DNA from: Alphaproteobacteria bacterium
Lineage (GTDB): Bacteria; Pseudomonadota; Alphaproteobacteria; Ferrovibrionales; Ferrovibrionaceae
Length of the DNA stretch: 64,000 nt
Assembly (NCBI GenBank): GCA_947473805.1
Contig: CANJGB010000004.1
Location: 62,001 to 126,000, forward strand
Direction: 5' to 3'
Part shown: one piece after another, positions 34,078 to 42,898 of the stretch
Position numbering within the stretch: position 1 is the first letter of the stretch
Layout: every line of letters begins with the position of its first letter
Position numbers and translations under genes: made by a program
The notes under the pieces: model-generated
Told to the model about the DNA's origin: nothing
Seen by the model: only the letters and a program-made list of their open reading frames with translations
Databases searched by the model: none

Positions 34078-34532
34078 GGGCGAACCACCATCAGCGAGCC
34101 ATATTTCAGCGTGGTGCCCACTTTATAGGCAACAAAAAACTGCGCGGGCAGGAAAGCCGACGACAGGTCTTCATCCGAGATCTTGAAAGTGAGGTTGTCG
34201 CCGATCGGTTTGAACTTGTTGTCGATCAGGTCGGCCGCATTGCCGGACCAAGGTACCCAATACCCTTCATTCGACCGCTGAAGAGGCTGGTTATTGCTGA
34301 AGCGGGCAAAAACATAAGTTGCAACCGGGCGGTCGCCGTTCAACTTTACCGTGAAATTCAGGGGTTTGGCAGCGGTGGCCGGAATAGGAGTCGCCAATAC
34401 AGCGCCTTGAGCGCCGAGCGTGTCGGCTACAGCGCCTTGAGCGCCGAGCGTGTCGGCGGCAAACGAAATTCCCGCCCCATGACAGAAGATCCCCACGAGC
34501 ATAGCCGTGAGGACCGCTCTGACCCCCCACAT
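34074..34532 (-). CDS. Small secreted protein with a 10-residue internal duplication
   Basis: The 152-residue protein opens the minus-strand redox operon. A signal peptide (ending GISFAADT) is followed by the duplicated decapeptide ADTLGAQGAV and then a beta-rich region (LNFTVKLNGDRPVATYVFARF, YGSLMVVRP). I do not recognise a family. Its stop overlaps the start of the HbpS-like gene (ATGA). AGGTGGGG precedes the ATG. The first copy of the duplication spans the likely signal-peptidase site, so processing may vary. Confidence 0.72.
   Translation of the reverse strand: MWGVRAVLTAMLVGIFCHGAGISFAADTLGAQGAVADTLGAQGAVLATPIPATAAKPLNFTVKLNGDRPVATYVFARFSNNQPLQRSNEGYWVPWSGNAADLIDNKFKPIGDNLTFKISDEDLSSAFLPAQFFVAYKVGTTLKYGSLMVVRP
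34399..34458. repeat. 30-bp tandem duplication inside a signal-peptide/mature junction
   Basis: Two adjacent 30-base units (34399-34428 and 34429-34458) differ only in the last base. They are in phase and duplicate ten residues. Near-identity points to a recent slippage event. Confidence 0.9.
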
Positions 34533-34586
34533 ATTGTATCCCCACCTGCCGCCTGAAATGGATCCCGTACCGAAGCCATTTCAGTA

Positions 34587-34636
34587 ATTATATCGAAGCT
34601 CAGTATGCGATAAGTAAAACCGGTGAGTCGAGTCAA
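34587..34636 (-). promoter_or_regulatory. AT-rich promoter region of the minus-strand redox operon
   Basis: On the minus strand TTGACT (34636-34631) is 17 bases from TTATCG (34613-34608), and a TATAAT lies further down at 34592-34587. Either element could serve, placing transcription start 45-75 bases ahead of the 34532 ATG. The same intergenic stretch must also drive the divergent MORN/T2SS operon. Confidence 0.4.
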
Positions 34637-34693
34637 AATCAAATCGGCACGATTCGTCTGGGGATTGCCTGCCTTTTTCGCGCGTGGCGTTTG

Positions 34694-36190
34694 ATGATTC
34701 GTTCTGGGACTCGGATGGTGATGGGAAAATCCATGGCTGGGCTCGGCCCGGCTTGGGTATTGGCCGTGGTTCTCGCCTTGGGCGTCGTCAGCGCCGAGGC
34801 GACCGCACAGGTCATGCCGCGTGGGGCACCGGCCGGTGGTGCGGCTGAAGGTCTGTTGATCGACCCAGCCAATGGTTGCGGCACGAGCAACCCAATTCCG
34901 CGACTCGGCGAGACGATCCGGTGGAGGGGCGGCTGCCGCGAGGGCCTGCTGGATGGCGCCGGCACCCTGATGTGGTTTCAGGACGGCAAGGTCCGGGAGA
35001 AAAACGAGGGCACCTTCTTGGAGGGTGAACTCGAAGGCCAGGCAACCACGACCTTCGCCGACGGCAGTGTGATTATCGGCAAGTACTCCCGTGGCACGCG
35101 CCACGGCGAGTTCGTTATTCGGCGCAACGGAGGTTCCAACGTCCGCGCGCTATATGCCCAGGGCAAGTTGATCTCCGAGCGCGAGCTGAGCGACGAGGAG
35201 TTGCGAGCGTTCCGCGACGGCAAGTATCGACCCGCTCCCATCGAGGCCGCGAATGCTGCCGTGGCGCAGGCTGCTGCGGCTCAGCCGGCGCCCGTGTACG
35301 CCCCGGCGCCTGCGCCAGCCTATGTGCCCTCGGCACCCATTCAGGTTGCGCAGCCGGCAGTACAGGTTGCCGCGCCGGCGCGATTGGTGCCCGGCAATCA
35401 GTATCCGGCTGGCTCCGCGCCAGGCGTGCCTTGGGCGCCGCCGCCGACAGGCTTGGCGCCACAGGCCATCCCGGCAGCCCAGGCAGCGGGGCAGGGCAGC
35501 ATTGTTCCGCCGTGGTCGCCACGTGCAATTAACAATCCTGCCGCGGCGGGTAACATCATGGTTGCCGGCATGCCGGCACCGCTGCCTGTGCCGGCCCCGG
35601 TACCGACGCCTGCTTTTGTAGCTGCCGCGGCGCCGGTGCCGATGCAGGTCCCGGCGCCCATGCCGTTTCAGCCGCAGATGGTGGCGCCGGCGGGGCGCGT
35701 GGCCATGTTGGGCGGGTCTGACCAGGCCCTTAACGAAGCAATGCTGCTGGAACGGGCTGGGCGCAACGACGAGGCCGCCAGCCTCTATGCCGAGATAGCT
35801 GCCATCACCAGCGGCACGCCGACCGGGCTGCTTGCCGCCGAGCGGGCCGGAAAATTACGCGCGCCGGGCGACCGTCCCGCCGCCTACCAGAACGCGCCGC
35901 TGCCGCTCGCCGGCACGACTGTCTTGGCGAATTCTGCGCAACGCGCGCCGCTGAACGGCAAATTCGTCTGTTCGGCGCGGGATATTTTTGACAACAATGC
36001 GAACTGGTGCGGTCGGGCAATCCGCGAGGAAGGCAACGACGTCGAGGTCGAAATACGCAGTTTGAAGTTTAACCGGCTGTTTGCGGTCGGGTTCAGCGCC
36101 GCCCCGTGTACCGGCGGCCGGTTCCTGGGTCCGTTTGCTGAAGGCACCAAGATCTGGGTGTCGCGTGGCTGTCTGGAGGGCAATCCGTGA
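34694..36190 (+). CDS. Secreted MORN-repeat protein, first gene of the T2SS operon
   Basis: The roughly 498-residue protein has a signal peptide (LAVVLALGVVSAEATAQ). Residues about 75-150 hold MORN-like repeats (GLLDGAGTLMWFQDGK, GTFLEGELEGQATTTFADGS, RGTRHGEFVIRRNG). A long Ala/Pro/Val-rich linker (180-340) leads to a helical LERAGRNDEAASLYAEIA segment and a Cys-containing C-terminal domain (KFVCSARDIFDNNANWCGRA, ending in RGCLEGNP). In-frame ATGs at 34694, 34715 and 34721 are all possible; the last two give a tighter signal peptide. It is coupled by GTGA to the next gene and precedes gspE, so it may be a secreted substrate or accessory factor of the type II system. Confidence 0.75.
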   Translation: MIRSGTRMVMGKSMAGLGPAWVLAVVLALGVVSAEATAQVMPRGAPAGGAAEGLLIDPANGCGTSNPIPRLGETIRWRGGCREGLLDGAGTLMWFQDGKVREKNEGTFLEGELEGQATTTFADGSVIIGKYSRGTRHGEFVIRRNGGSNVRALYAQGKLISERELSDEELRAFRDGKYRPAPIEAANAAVAQAAAAQPAPVYAPAPAPAYVPSAPIQVAQPAVQVAAPARLVPGNQYPAGSAPGVPWAPPPTGLAPQAIPAAQAAGQGSIVPPWSPRAINNPAAAGNIMVAGMPAPLPVPAPVPTPAFVAAAAPVPMQVPAPMPFQPQMVAPAGRVAMLGGSDQALNEAMLLERAGRNDEAASLYAEIAAITSGTPTGLLAAERAGKLRAPGDRPAAYQNAPLPLAGTTVLANSAQRAPLNGKFVCSARDIFDNNANWCGRAIREEGNDVEVEIRSLKFNRLFAVGFSAAPCTGGRFLGPFAEGTKIWVSRGCLEGNP

Positions 36191-37230
36191 AGAAGAACGT
36201 TATCTCGCTTATCGCCGGTCTGCTGTTGGCAACCGGGGTGCAGCAGGCGCAGGCCCAGTCTTCGTCGGCCGACCTGCGCGCCAGCTTTTCACGCCAGGTC
36301 TCCAGCCTGGTAGCCGACGCGACGCGGCTCTCGACCGATGCTGGCGCACTCGACGCTGTGGACTCGCTGACGCGCCTGTTCGGTGGCGACAATCTGCGCG
36401 ACCGCCTTACGCTCAAGCGCGATGGCGACCGCTACTTCGCCGGTCTTACGGGTTCGGGTGGTGAGTGGTTCAAGTCGCTGTCCGATGCGCAGGGCTTCCT
36501 GTTCCGCTCGGCCATCGCCGCCAGTGGCAGCGCGCCCGACGATGTTAAGCAGGCGATCACCGCCAACCAGAGCGTTGACTTGACCACGGTAGCCCAGACC
36601 GTCACGACGGCAGTCGTCGATAACCGTGTGCTGATCGGCAAGGGCGGCATCTCGACAATTGTCGTGAAGCCGAGGAACCTTGTGGCGACCGGTACGCCGG
36701 CCGTCGCGGGGCCGCGCGGCACCCGCGTTGACGAGGTGCGCCGTGATGGCAATGACGTTACCGTGAAGGTGGCTGCGACGCAGCGCACCGTTGCCGGTCC
36801 GGCACTCCTCTCGGTATTCAATCCGGGCACCGCTTTCGTTGCAGCTGACCGTATCTCCGTCTTCATCGTCGCGGGCGATGGCGAGCCGGCCGCGCCGACG
36901 CGCAGGGCTGGCGCGACGACCGAAACCGCGCTGTCGATTCAGCCCGGTGACCGGATTGACGACGCGCTGCCCGGCAACGCCACTGCAAACTTCTACCGCG
37001 TCATGTTGGCCAGTGCCGGCCCGGTGACCTTCGCCACCAGCGGCCCCAGCGACACGGTATTGTCGGTGCAGGACGAAAGCGGCAATCAGTTGGCGACCGA
37101 CGATGATTCCGGCGACTGGTACAACGGCAAGCTGACCGTCAGCCTCGCGCCCGGGGCGTACATCGTGAAGGTCGCGCATTGCTGCGAGGGGACCGGCACC
37201 TATCGCCTCCTCGTCACGGCCGGCCAGTAA
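36187..37230 (+). CDS. Secreted protein with C-terminal PPC-like domain
   Basis: The 347-residue protein starts at a GTG overlapping the previous stop and has a signal peptide ending QQAQAQSS. The N-terminal half is helical and charged (DLRASFSRQVSSLVADATRL). The C-terminal 100 residues look like a bacterial pre-peptidase (PPC) beta-sandwich: IQPGDRIDDALPGNATANFYRVMLASAGPVTF, TVLSVQDESGNQLATDDDSG, LAPGAYIVKVAHCCEGTGTYRLLV. PPC domains often accompany exported enzymes and are removed on secretion. Together with the MORN protein it directly precedes the type II secretion genes. Confidence 0.75.
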   Translation: MKKNVISLIAGLLLATGVQQAQAQSSSADLRASFSRQVSSLVADATRLSTDAGALDAVDSLTRLFGGDNLRDRLTLKRDGDRYFAGLTGSGGEWFKSLSDAQGFLFRSAIAASGSAPDDVKQAITANQSVDLTTVAQTVTTAVVDNRVLIGKGGISTIVVKPRNLVATGTPAVAGPRGTRVDEVRRDGNDVTVKVAATQRTVAGPALLSVFNPGTAFVAADRISVFIVAGDGEPAAPTRRAGATTETALSIQPGDRIDDALPGNATANFYRVMLASAGPVTFATSGPSDTVLSVQDESGNQLATDDDSGDWYNGKLTVSLAPGAYIVKVAHCCEGTGTYRLLVTAGQ

Positions 37231-37257
37231 CGCGAGCCAGCAACGCAAGGACGGACA

Positions 37258-38943
37258 TTGCCCGTGCCCGGCGAACGTGACGGCGATATAGGCCCCGTCG
37301 CGGCCCGTCTCATGGAACGCAAGCGCGTCGGTCCGGGGGACCTGGACCGCGCGCGCCAATTGCTCGGCACATCAGGTTCGACCATCGAGGCGATGCTGAG
37401 CCGCATGGGCCTCGTCAGTGACACCGAATTGGCCGCGACGATGGCCGAGGTGTTGAAGTTTCCGCTCGCCACCGCTGCGGACATGCCAGCCACGCCGCCG
37501 CTGCGCGACCGTGTCGGCGTCGACTTCTTGCGCAACTCGCATGTCGTGCCGTTGCGCGATACGCCGTCTGGCCTTGACCTTGCCATGGCAGACCCGCGCG
37601 ACGACTTTGCTGTGAACGCGCTGCGCATGATCGTGCACAAGCCCATTCGCCGCCACGTCGCGGCGCTGGGGGATATCGAGCGTGCGCTGGACCGCTGGGC
37701 TGCCCCCGCGGCGGGTGTTGCGGCGACGCGTCGGGCGACCGGCGAGGATTTCGATCTCGTCGCTGATGCCACCAGCAATGCACCGGCCATCGCCTTCGTG
37801 CAGAAGTTGATCTCCGACGCGGTGCGTCGGCAGGCCTCCGACATTCACATCGAACCAATCGATGGCGGCCTCGAAATCCGGCTCCGCATCGATGGGCGGC
37901 TGATTCGCGTGGACGATCCGCCGGCCCATCTCGCAGACGCGGTGCTGGGGCGCGTCAAGGTCCTGGCGCGCCTCGATGTGGCAGAGCGGCGCCTGCCGCA
38001 GGATGGCCGCGTGCGCGTTGCGGTCGATGGCCGCGAAATCGATGTCCGCATTTCGACCGTGCCGGCAATGGCGGGCGAATCCATCGCGCTGCGCATACTC
38101 GACCGCTCGCACCTGACGCTCGATGTCGAGGCTTTGGGCTTTGCCGGTCCGATCGCGGCGGAACTGACCCGCCTCGGCGACCGGCCGCATGGCATCATTC
38201 TGGTGACCGGCCCCACGGGCTCGGGCAAGACCACGACCCTGTATGCCATGCTTTCGCGCCTCAGCCGGCCCGAGGTGAAGGTGCTGACGGTTGAGGACCC
38301 GGTGGAGTTTCGCCTCGCCGGGATCAGCCAGGTGCAGGTCCAGCACGGCATCGGCCTGGGCTTCGCGCGCGTCATGCGCTCGTTCCTGCGCCACGACCCG
38401 GACATCATGATGGTCGGCGAGATTCGCGACGGCGAGACGGCGCGCATCGCGATCCAGGCCTCGCTCACTGGCCACTTAATTTTGTCGACGCTGCACACGA
38501 ACGATGCGCCCGGCGCCGTTACGCGGCTGATGGACATGGGGATTGAGTCGTTCCTGATTTCGGCGACCGTGAACGGCATCCTTGCTCAGCGTCTGGTGCG
38601 GACGCTTTGCACCGATTGCCGCGAAAGCCGGCCGGCAACGCCGACGGAAAAGGCGTACCTGAAAGAGTCTCTGCCCGATGCGGCGCCTCCCGACGCGCTG
38701 TGGCACGCGCGCGGCTGTCCGCGCTGTAACGGTTCCGGCTATCGCGGACGGGTGGCCATCGGCGAACTGCTGGTCATGGACGACGAGGTCAAGTCGCTGG
38801 TATCGGCCGGCGCCGGCCAGGTCGCCATTCGCGATGCCGCGCTGCGCAAGGGAATGACGACGCTGCGCGGCGACGCGCTGCGGCACGTCACATCGGGTCT
38901 CACGTCGCTGGAAGAAGTGACGCGGGTTCTGCCCGAATCCTGA
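37258..38943 (+). CDS. gspE: Type II secretion ATPase GspE
   Basis: This cytosolic hexameric ATPase drives pseudopilus assembly. The 561-residue protein has an N-terminal GspE-N domain (ARQLLGTSGSTIEAMLSRMG), the N2 domain with ASDIHIEP, Walker A GPTGSGKTTT near residue 318, the Asp box LTVEDPVEF, Walker B-like DIMMVGEIRDGETA and the His box TGHLILSTLHTND. A four-Cys zinc site (CTDC...CPRC) marks the T2SS/T4P group. The TTG at 37258 with AAGGA upstream is favoured; GTG 37264 is also possible. Confidence 0.95.
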   Translation: MPVPGERDGDIGPVAARLMERKRVGPGDLDRARQLLGTSGSTIEAMLSRMGLVSDTELAATMAEVLKFPLATAADMPATPPLRDRVGVDFLRNSHVVPLRDTPSGLDLAMADPRDDFAVNALRMIVHKPIRRHVAALGDIERALDRWAAPAAGVAATRRATGEDFDLVADATSNAPAIAFVQKLISDAVRRQASDIHIEPIDGGLEIRLRIDGRLIRVDDPPAHLADAVLGRVKVLARLDVAERRLPQDGRVRVAVDGREIDVRISTVPAMAGESIALRILDRSHLTLDVEALGFAGPIAAELTRLGDRPHGIILVTGPTGSGKTTTLYAMLSRLSRPEVKVLTVEDPVEFRLAGISQVQVQHGIGLGFARVMRSFLRHDPDIMMVGEIRDGETARIAIQASLTGHLILSTLHTNDAPGAVTRLMDMGIESFLISATVNGILAQRLVRTLCTDCRESRPATPTEKAYLKESLPDAAPPDALWHARGCPRCNGSGYRGRVAIGELLVMDDEVKSLVSAGAGQVAIRDAALRKGMTTLRGDALRHVTSGLTSLEEVTRVLPES

Positions 38944-38954
38944 ACGCTCCACCC

Positions 38955-40166
38955 ATGCCCAATTTCCGCTACTCAGCCAGGTCGCGCGATGGCGCCAGCC
39001 TGAGCGGCAACATCAACGGCGCGGATCGCGCCGCGGTAGTCGCCGAACTCCAGGCCCGCGATCTGCTGCCGGTCGAGGTGGTGGAGGCGCGTGTCACCGA
39101 AGGCGCGCCCGCAATCGTCAGCTTTCACTCGGCGAAAACCGGGGCGGCGTTGTTTGGTGGCGTCGGCACGCTGGTTGAGGCGGGTGTGCCTTTGGACCAG
39201 TCACTGGCGACGTTCGGCGAGATCGCGGCCGACCCTGCGCTAACGGCGGTCGCGGGCCGGGTGCGAGAGGGCCTGAGACGCGGCAGCGGCCTTGCTGGCG
39301 CGCTGGCGGCGGAGACGGAAACCGGCAAGGGTTTCGAGCCGTTGGCGATCGGCCTCGTTGCGGCGGGCGAGGCGACCGGCCAGTTGGTGGAATCGCTACA
39401 ACGCCTGGCGCGCCTGTACGAGCGCCGGCAGCGCATTTCCGACGCGGTCCGCTCCGCCCTGATCTATCCGGCGATCCTGGCGACGGTGACGGTGCTGGTT
39501 CTGGCTTTGCTCATGGCGTTTGTTATTCCGCAGTTCGAACTGCTTTTCCGCGAAGGTCAGAAGGACCTGCCATTCGTCACCCGCGTCGTCTTCGGCGCCA
39601 GTCATTTGCTGGGCAAGGCGTTCTGGGTGTTGATACCGCTTGCCTTGATCGCCTGGCTCGCCGTCCGCCGGCTGCTTGCCCAGGCGGATGTCAGGCTGCG
39701 CTGGGACCGTGCGCTGCTGGGTGTGCCGGTCGTCGGTTCCGTCATCCGCGGCGTGGAAAGCGAACGCATCGGCTTTGTCCTGGCCAGCCTGCTGGGCGCC
39801 GGAGTCAATCTGCCTGATGCGTTGCGCTACGCGGCCGATGTCGTGCAGAACCGGGCACTGTCGGCGCTACTGACCGAAAGCTCCCTGCGGCTGCGCGCCG
39901 GCGAGCGGTTTGCCGACGTGCTGGCCAATGCGGAGTTGCTGCCGCCTATGTTCGTGCGCCTCGCGGCCATCGGCGAGGCCAGCGGTACCTTGCCCGTCAT
40001 GCTGACCAAGATCGCCACGCTGTACGAGCAGGAGAGCGAAAGCCGCATCCGCCGGATGGTGGCCTTGGTCGAACCCGCCATGGTGATCCTGCTGGGCGGG
40101 CTGATCGCACTCACCATGGTCGCCGTCTTGACGGCGATTGTGGACCTCAACCGGCTCACCGTATAG
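38955..40166 (+). CDS. gspF: Type II secretion inner-membrane platform protein GspF
   Basis: The 403-residue protein opens PNFRYSARSRDGASLSGNI and has two repeated T2SSF domains, each followed by membrane helices: ALFGGVGTLVEAGVPLDQSL then AILATVTVLVLALLMAFVIP, and IGFVLASLLGAGVNLPDALR then a C-terminal VEPAMVILLGGLIALTMVAVL. It forms the base on which GspE acts and pseudopilins are assembled. It lies 11 bases after gspE and 7 before gspG. Confidence 0.95.
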   Translation: MPNFRYSARSRDGASLSGNINGADRAAVVAELQARDLLPVEVVEARVTEGAPAIVSFHSAKTGAALFGGVGTLVEAGVPLDQSLATFGEIAADPALTAVAGRVREGLRRGSGLAGALAAETETGKGFEPLAIGLVAAGEATGQLVESLQRLARLYERRQRISDAVRSALIYPAILATVTVLVLALLMAFVIPQFELLFREGQKDLPFVTRVVFGASHLLGKAFWVLIPLALIAWLAVRRLLAQADVRLRWDRALLGVPVVGSVIRGVESERIGFVLASLLGAGVNLPDALRYAADVVQNRALSALLTESSLRLRAGERFADVLANAELLPPMFVRLAAIGEASGTLPVMLTKIATLYEQESESRIRRMVALVEPAMVILLGGLIALTMVAVLTAIVDLNRLTV

Positions 40167-40173
40167 TCGCGCC

Positions 40174-40611
40174 ATGAAAACACGCCGGCTTCACCATGCT
40201 GCACAGGGCGGCTTCACCCTGATTGAACTCCTCGTCGTGCTGGCGATCCTTGGCCTGCTGGCGGGGCTGGTCGGTCCGCAGATCGTCCGCTATTTCGGCA
40301 CCGCGAAGTCAGAAACCGCCAAGCTGCAGATCCAGATGCTGTCGCAGGCGCTGGAAATGTACCGTCTCGATGTCGGCCGCTACCCGAACCAGGCCGAGGG
40401 GCTGCGGACGCTGGTGGTCGGTCCGTCTGGTGCCACGCGCTGGAACGGTCCGTACCTGCGCGGCGACCTGCCGAACGACCCGTGGGACAAGCCGTTCATC
40501 TATCGCGTGCCGGGCACCGGCGGGGCCGTCTATGAAATCCTGTCCTATGGCGCGGACGGGCAGGCGGGTGGAACCGGCGAGGCGGCCGATGTCGCCAGCT
40601 CGGTGCGCTGA
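40174..40611 (+). CDS. gspG: Major pseudopilin GspG
   Basis: The 145-residue preprotein has a short basic leader cleaved at QGG/FTLIELLVVLAILGLL, with Glu at mature position 5. The body contains YRLDVGRYPNQAEGLRTLVVGP and LPNDPWDKPFIYRVPG, both characteristic of the GspG calcium-binding fold. It forms the bulk of the pseudopilus. No prepilin peptidase gene is in the window. Confidence 0.95.
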   Translation: MKTRRLHHAAQGGFTLIELLVVLAILGLLAGLVGPQIVRYFGTAKSETAKLQIQMLSQALEMYRLDVGRYPNQAEGLRTLVVGPSGATRWNGPYLRGDLPNDPWDKPFIYRVPGTGGAVYEILSYGADGQAGGTGEAADVASSVR

Positions 40612-40993
40612 CCGCGCCGCGGGCGCTGGCCGCCAGGGCGGCTTCACGCTGATCGAACTGCTGGTCGTGCTGGCCGTCATGGCATTCGGCGCGATGTTCG
40701 TGATGCCCCTGTTGCTCAATCGCAGCGATACCGTCGGTGTGGACCGGGTCGTATCCGATGTGGCGCAGCAGGTACGCGGCCTGCGTGGCCGGGCAATGAC
40801 CGAGAACCGTCTCGTCCGCGTCGCACCTGACATGCTGGAGGTACCGGGCGCCGCGACGGTGACCATGCCGGCCGGCGGTATCGATTTTTCCGCCGACGGA
40901 TTTTCCGGCGGCGGCCGCATCGTCATCGCGGTGGGCGAGGCGCGCGGCGCCGTGGTGGTCGAGCCCGTGACCGGGCGTATTCGCCGTGAATAA
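40589..40993 (+). CDS. gspH: Minor pseudopilin GspH
   Basis: The 134-residue prepilin starts at an ATG inside the end of gspG and has cleavage site RQGG/FTLIELLVVLAVMAFGAMFV. The body shows the GspH pattern DVAQQVRGLRGRAMTENRLVRV and IDFSADGFSGGGRIVI. It is expected near the pseudopilus tip. It overlaps gspG by 23 bases. Confidence 0.88.
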   Translation: MSPARCADRAAGAGRQGGFTLIELLVVLAVMAFGAMFVMPLLLNRSDTVGVDRVVSDVAQQVRGLRGRAMTENRLVRVAPDMLEVPGAATVTMPAGGIDFSADGFSGGGRIVIAVGEARGAVVVEPVTGRIRRE

Positions 40994-41375
40994 CCGGACA
41001 GAATCGCAGCGCGGCTTCACCCTGCTAGAGGTTCTGGTGGCGCTCGCCGTCCTCGCGCTGGTGATGGGCGTTGCGCTGGAACAGGCGCGCCTGTCCGTCC
41101 GCGCAGCACGCCGGGCGGAGGCGCAGTCCGTCGCCCTGGCCGTAGCGCAGAACAAAATGGCCGAACTGGCCGTGAACACGCGCTGGAGCGCGCGCGAGGA
41201 CGATGGCGACGAGAATGGCCTGCACTGGCAGCGTCGCATTCGTGCCGCGTCAGAATTCGGCGACCGCGCGGTCGGCAGCGGGCCGTTCCGGTTGTGGCAT
41301 GTGGACGTCACCGTTTCAGGGCGCGACGCCAATGTCCACGTCAGCACGCTGCGCCTGGTGGAGCAGCGGCAATGA
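40986..41375 (+). CDS. gspI: Minor pseudopilin GspI
   Basis: The 129-residue protein starts at a GTG that overlaps gspH and has prepilin site QRG/FTLLEVLVALAVLALVMG. RAARRAEAQSVALAVAQNKMAEL and a C-terminal WHVDVTVSG block fit GspI, which initiates the tip complex with GspJ and GspK. Confidence 0.88.
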   Translation: MNNRTESQRGFTLLEVLVALAVLALVMGVALEQARLSVRAARRAEAQSVALAVAQNKMAELAVNTRWSAREDDGDENGLHWQRRIRAASEFGDRAVGSGPFRLWHVDVTVSGRDANVHVSTLRLVEQRQ

Positions 41376-41947
41376 AATCGCGCGCGGCTGCTTCCGGCTT
41401 CACCCTGATCGAAGTGACGATTGCCTTGGCGCTGACGGCTCTGATTGCTCTGTTGCTCGCGGCGGCGTTGCGCGGTGGCATCGACACCATGTTCCGGCTC
41501 GAGCGGCACCAGGACCGCGTCGAGGAAACGCGCGACGCCACACACTTCCTGCGCCGGGTGATTCACTTGGCGCCCGCCGCCGGCATGATCCGCCGCGGCC
41601 GGGTCGAGCTGTTCTTCGAGGGGCTACAGAACCGTCTGTCGCTTCCCGTCGAGTCCGCCCGTGGCATGCTGGTCATGCAGGTCGAGGTCGATGCCGGACG
41701 CCTGATCCTGCGTGAGACCATTCCGCCGGTGCTTGCCCTAGAAGGCACCAATGCAGCGCCACTCGCCACGACTGTGCTGCTCGAGGGCGTGTGGCGCCTC
41801 GACCTGGCCTATAACGACGGCACGAACTGGCTGCCCGCCTGGCCGCAGCGCGACCGCCTGCCCGTGGCGGTTCGGATCACGGTGGAAATGGCCAATGGCG
41901 CCGTCCATCCGGTGCAGGTCGTTGATCTCGCCATGGCCTCGCCATGA
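41372..41947 (+). CDS. gspJ: Minor pseudopilin GspJ
   Basis: The 191-residue prepilin has cleavage site ASG/FTLIEVTIALALTALIALLL. The body includes RVEETRDATHFLRRVIH and a late VLLEGVWRLDLAYNDGTNWLPAW, as in GspJ. Start and stop both use ATGA overlaps, with gspI and gspK. Confidence 0.9.
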   Translation: MKSRAAASGFTLIEVTIALALTALIALLLAAALRGGIDTMFRLERHQDRVEETRDATHFLRRVIHLAPAAGMIRRGRVELFFEGLQNRLSLPVESARGMLVMQVEVDAGRLILRETIPPVLALEGTNAAPLATTVLLEGVWRLDLAYNDGTNWLPAWPQRDRLPVAVRITVEMANGAVHPVQVVDLAMASP

Positions 41948-42828
41948 CAAAGGTTTCTCGCGACAAAAAATCCGAACGTGGCATGGCGCTGCTCATCGTC
42001 GTCTTCGGCTTGGCGCTCGTCGCCTCGGTCATCATGGCGATCTCCAATGCCGGCAGAATCGAAACCCTCGGCGCGGCCAACCTCTCCGAGCGCGTGCAGG
42101 CCGATTTTGCCGCCGATGCCGGCGTGGCAGTGGCGACGCGTGCACTGGTCGATGCGTCGCGGCAGGACGCCTGGATGGTCGATGGCCGGCCGGTGGAACT
42201 GGCGGTCGATGGCATCGCGGTGACCGTCAGCGTGACCGATGTGTCCGGCCTCGTCGATTTGAATACCGGGCCCGCGGAACTACTGGGCCGCCTGCTGGTC
42301 AATGCCGGCCTCGATCCAGCCGCTGCCGCCATCGTCCTCGCTGCGATCCGCGACTGGACCGATGCCGACGACCGTTCGCCGCTGGGCGGCGATGAGCGCA
42401 CCGCCTATCGCCGCGCCGGCCTTGCCTACGGGCCGCGCAACGCGGCAATGGAAAGCCCGTCGGAATTGATGATGATTCCCGGCTTCCCCGCCGAACTCTA
42501 TTTCCGCATCCTGCCGTTCATCACCGTGCATTCTGGCCAGACAGGGATCGACAGTGCCGTCGCCCCGGCCGAGGTGCTGGCGGCAGTGCCCGGTATCGAT
42601 GCCCGCACGGCGCAGGACCTTGTCACCGCGCGTCGCACCTCGGGTGCGCCACGAACAGGTGCCCCGCTCGGTGTACGCCGTGACTATTTCGAGGAAGGAC
42701 AGCGGCGAGCCTTCGCGGTCGATATCGCCATTGGCGCGTCGTATCGCCGCCGGACGATCCTGTCGCTGGGCGGCGGTGGCCGGCAGTCGTGGCGCTATCT
42801 GGCCCAGTACGACCTGCCGCAGCCGTGA
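41944..42828 (+). CDS. gspK: Minor pseudopilin GspK
   Basis: The 294-residue protein has the GspK-type N-terminus RGMALLIVVFGLALVASVIM, without the Glu5 of the other pseudopilins, as is normal for the tip subunit. GLVDLNTGP, AAAIVLAAIRDWTDADD and VTARRTSGAPRTG are in the expected alpha-domain positions. It caps the pseudopilus tip. Confidence 0.92.
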   Translation: MTKVSRDKKSERGMALLIVVFGLALVASVIMAISNAGRIETLGAANLSERVQADFAADAGVAVATRALVDASRQDAWMVDGRPVELAVDGIAVTVSVTDVSGLVDLNTGPAELLGRLLVNAGLDPAAAAIVLAAIRDWTDADDRSPLGGDERTAYRRAGLAYGPRNAAMESPSELMMIPGFPAELYFRILPFITVHSGQTGIDSAVAPAEVLAAVPGIDARTAQDLVTARRTSGAPRTGAPLGVRRDYFEEGQRRAFAVDIAIGASYRRRTILSLGGGGRQSWRYLAQYDLPQP

Positions 42829-42898
42829 GGGGCCGCCAGCGGTTGCGCCATGCGGGACCAGCGTATAGTTTCCGACCGTCCATGATCGCGCACCGAAA

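Noticed and set aside
26309-34532. Classical MtrCAB or PioAB conduit
   Set aside because: No compact MtrA-like decaheme subunit with signal for an MtrB barrel was identified; the large cytochrome has LVIVD repeats and the barrel shows no MtrB signature that I can recognise.
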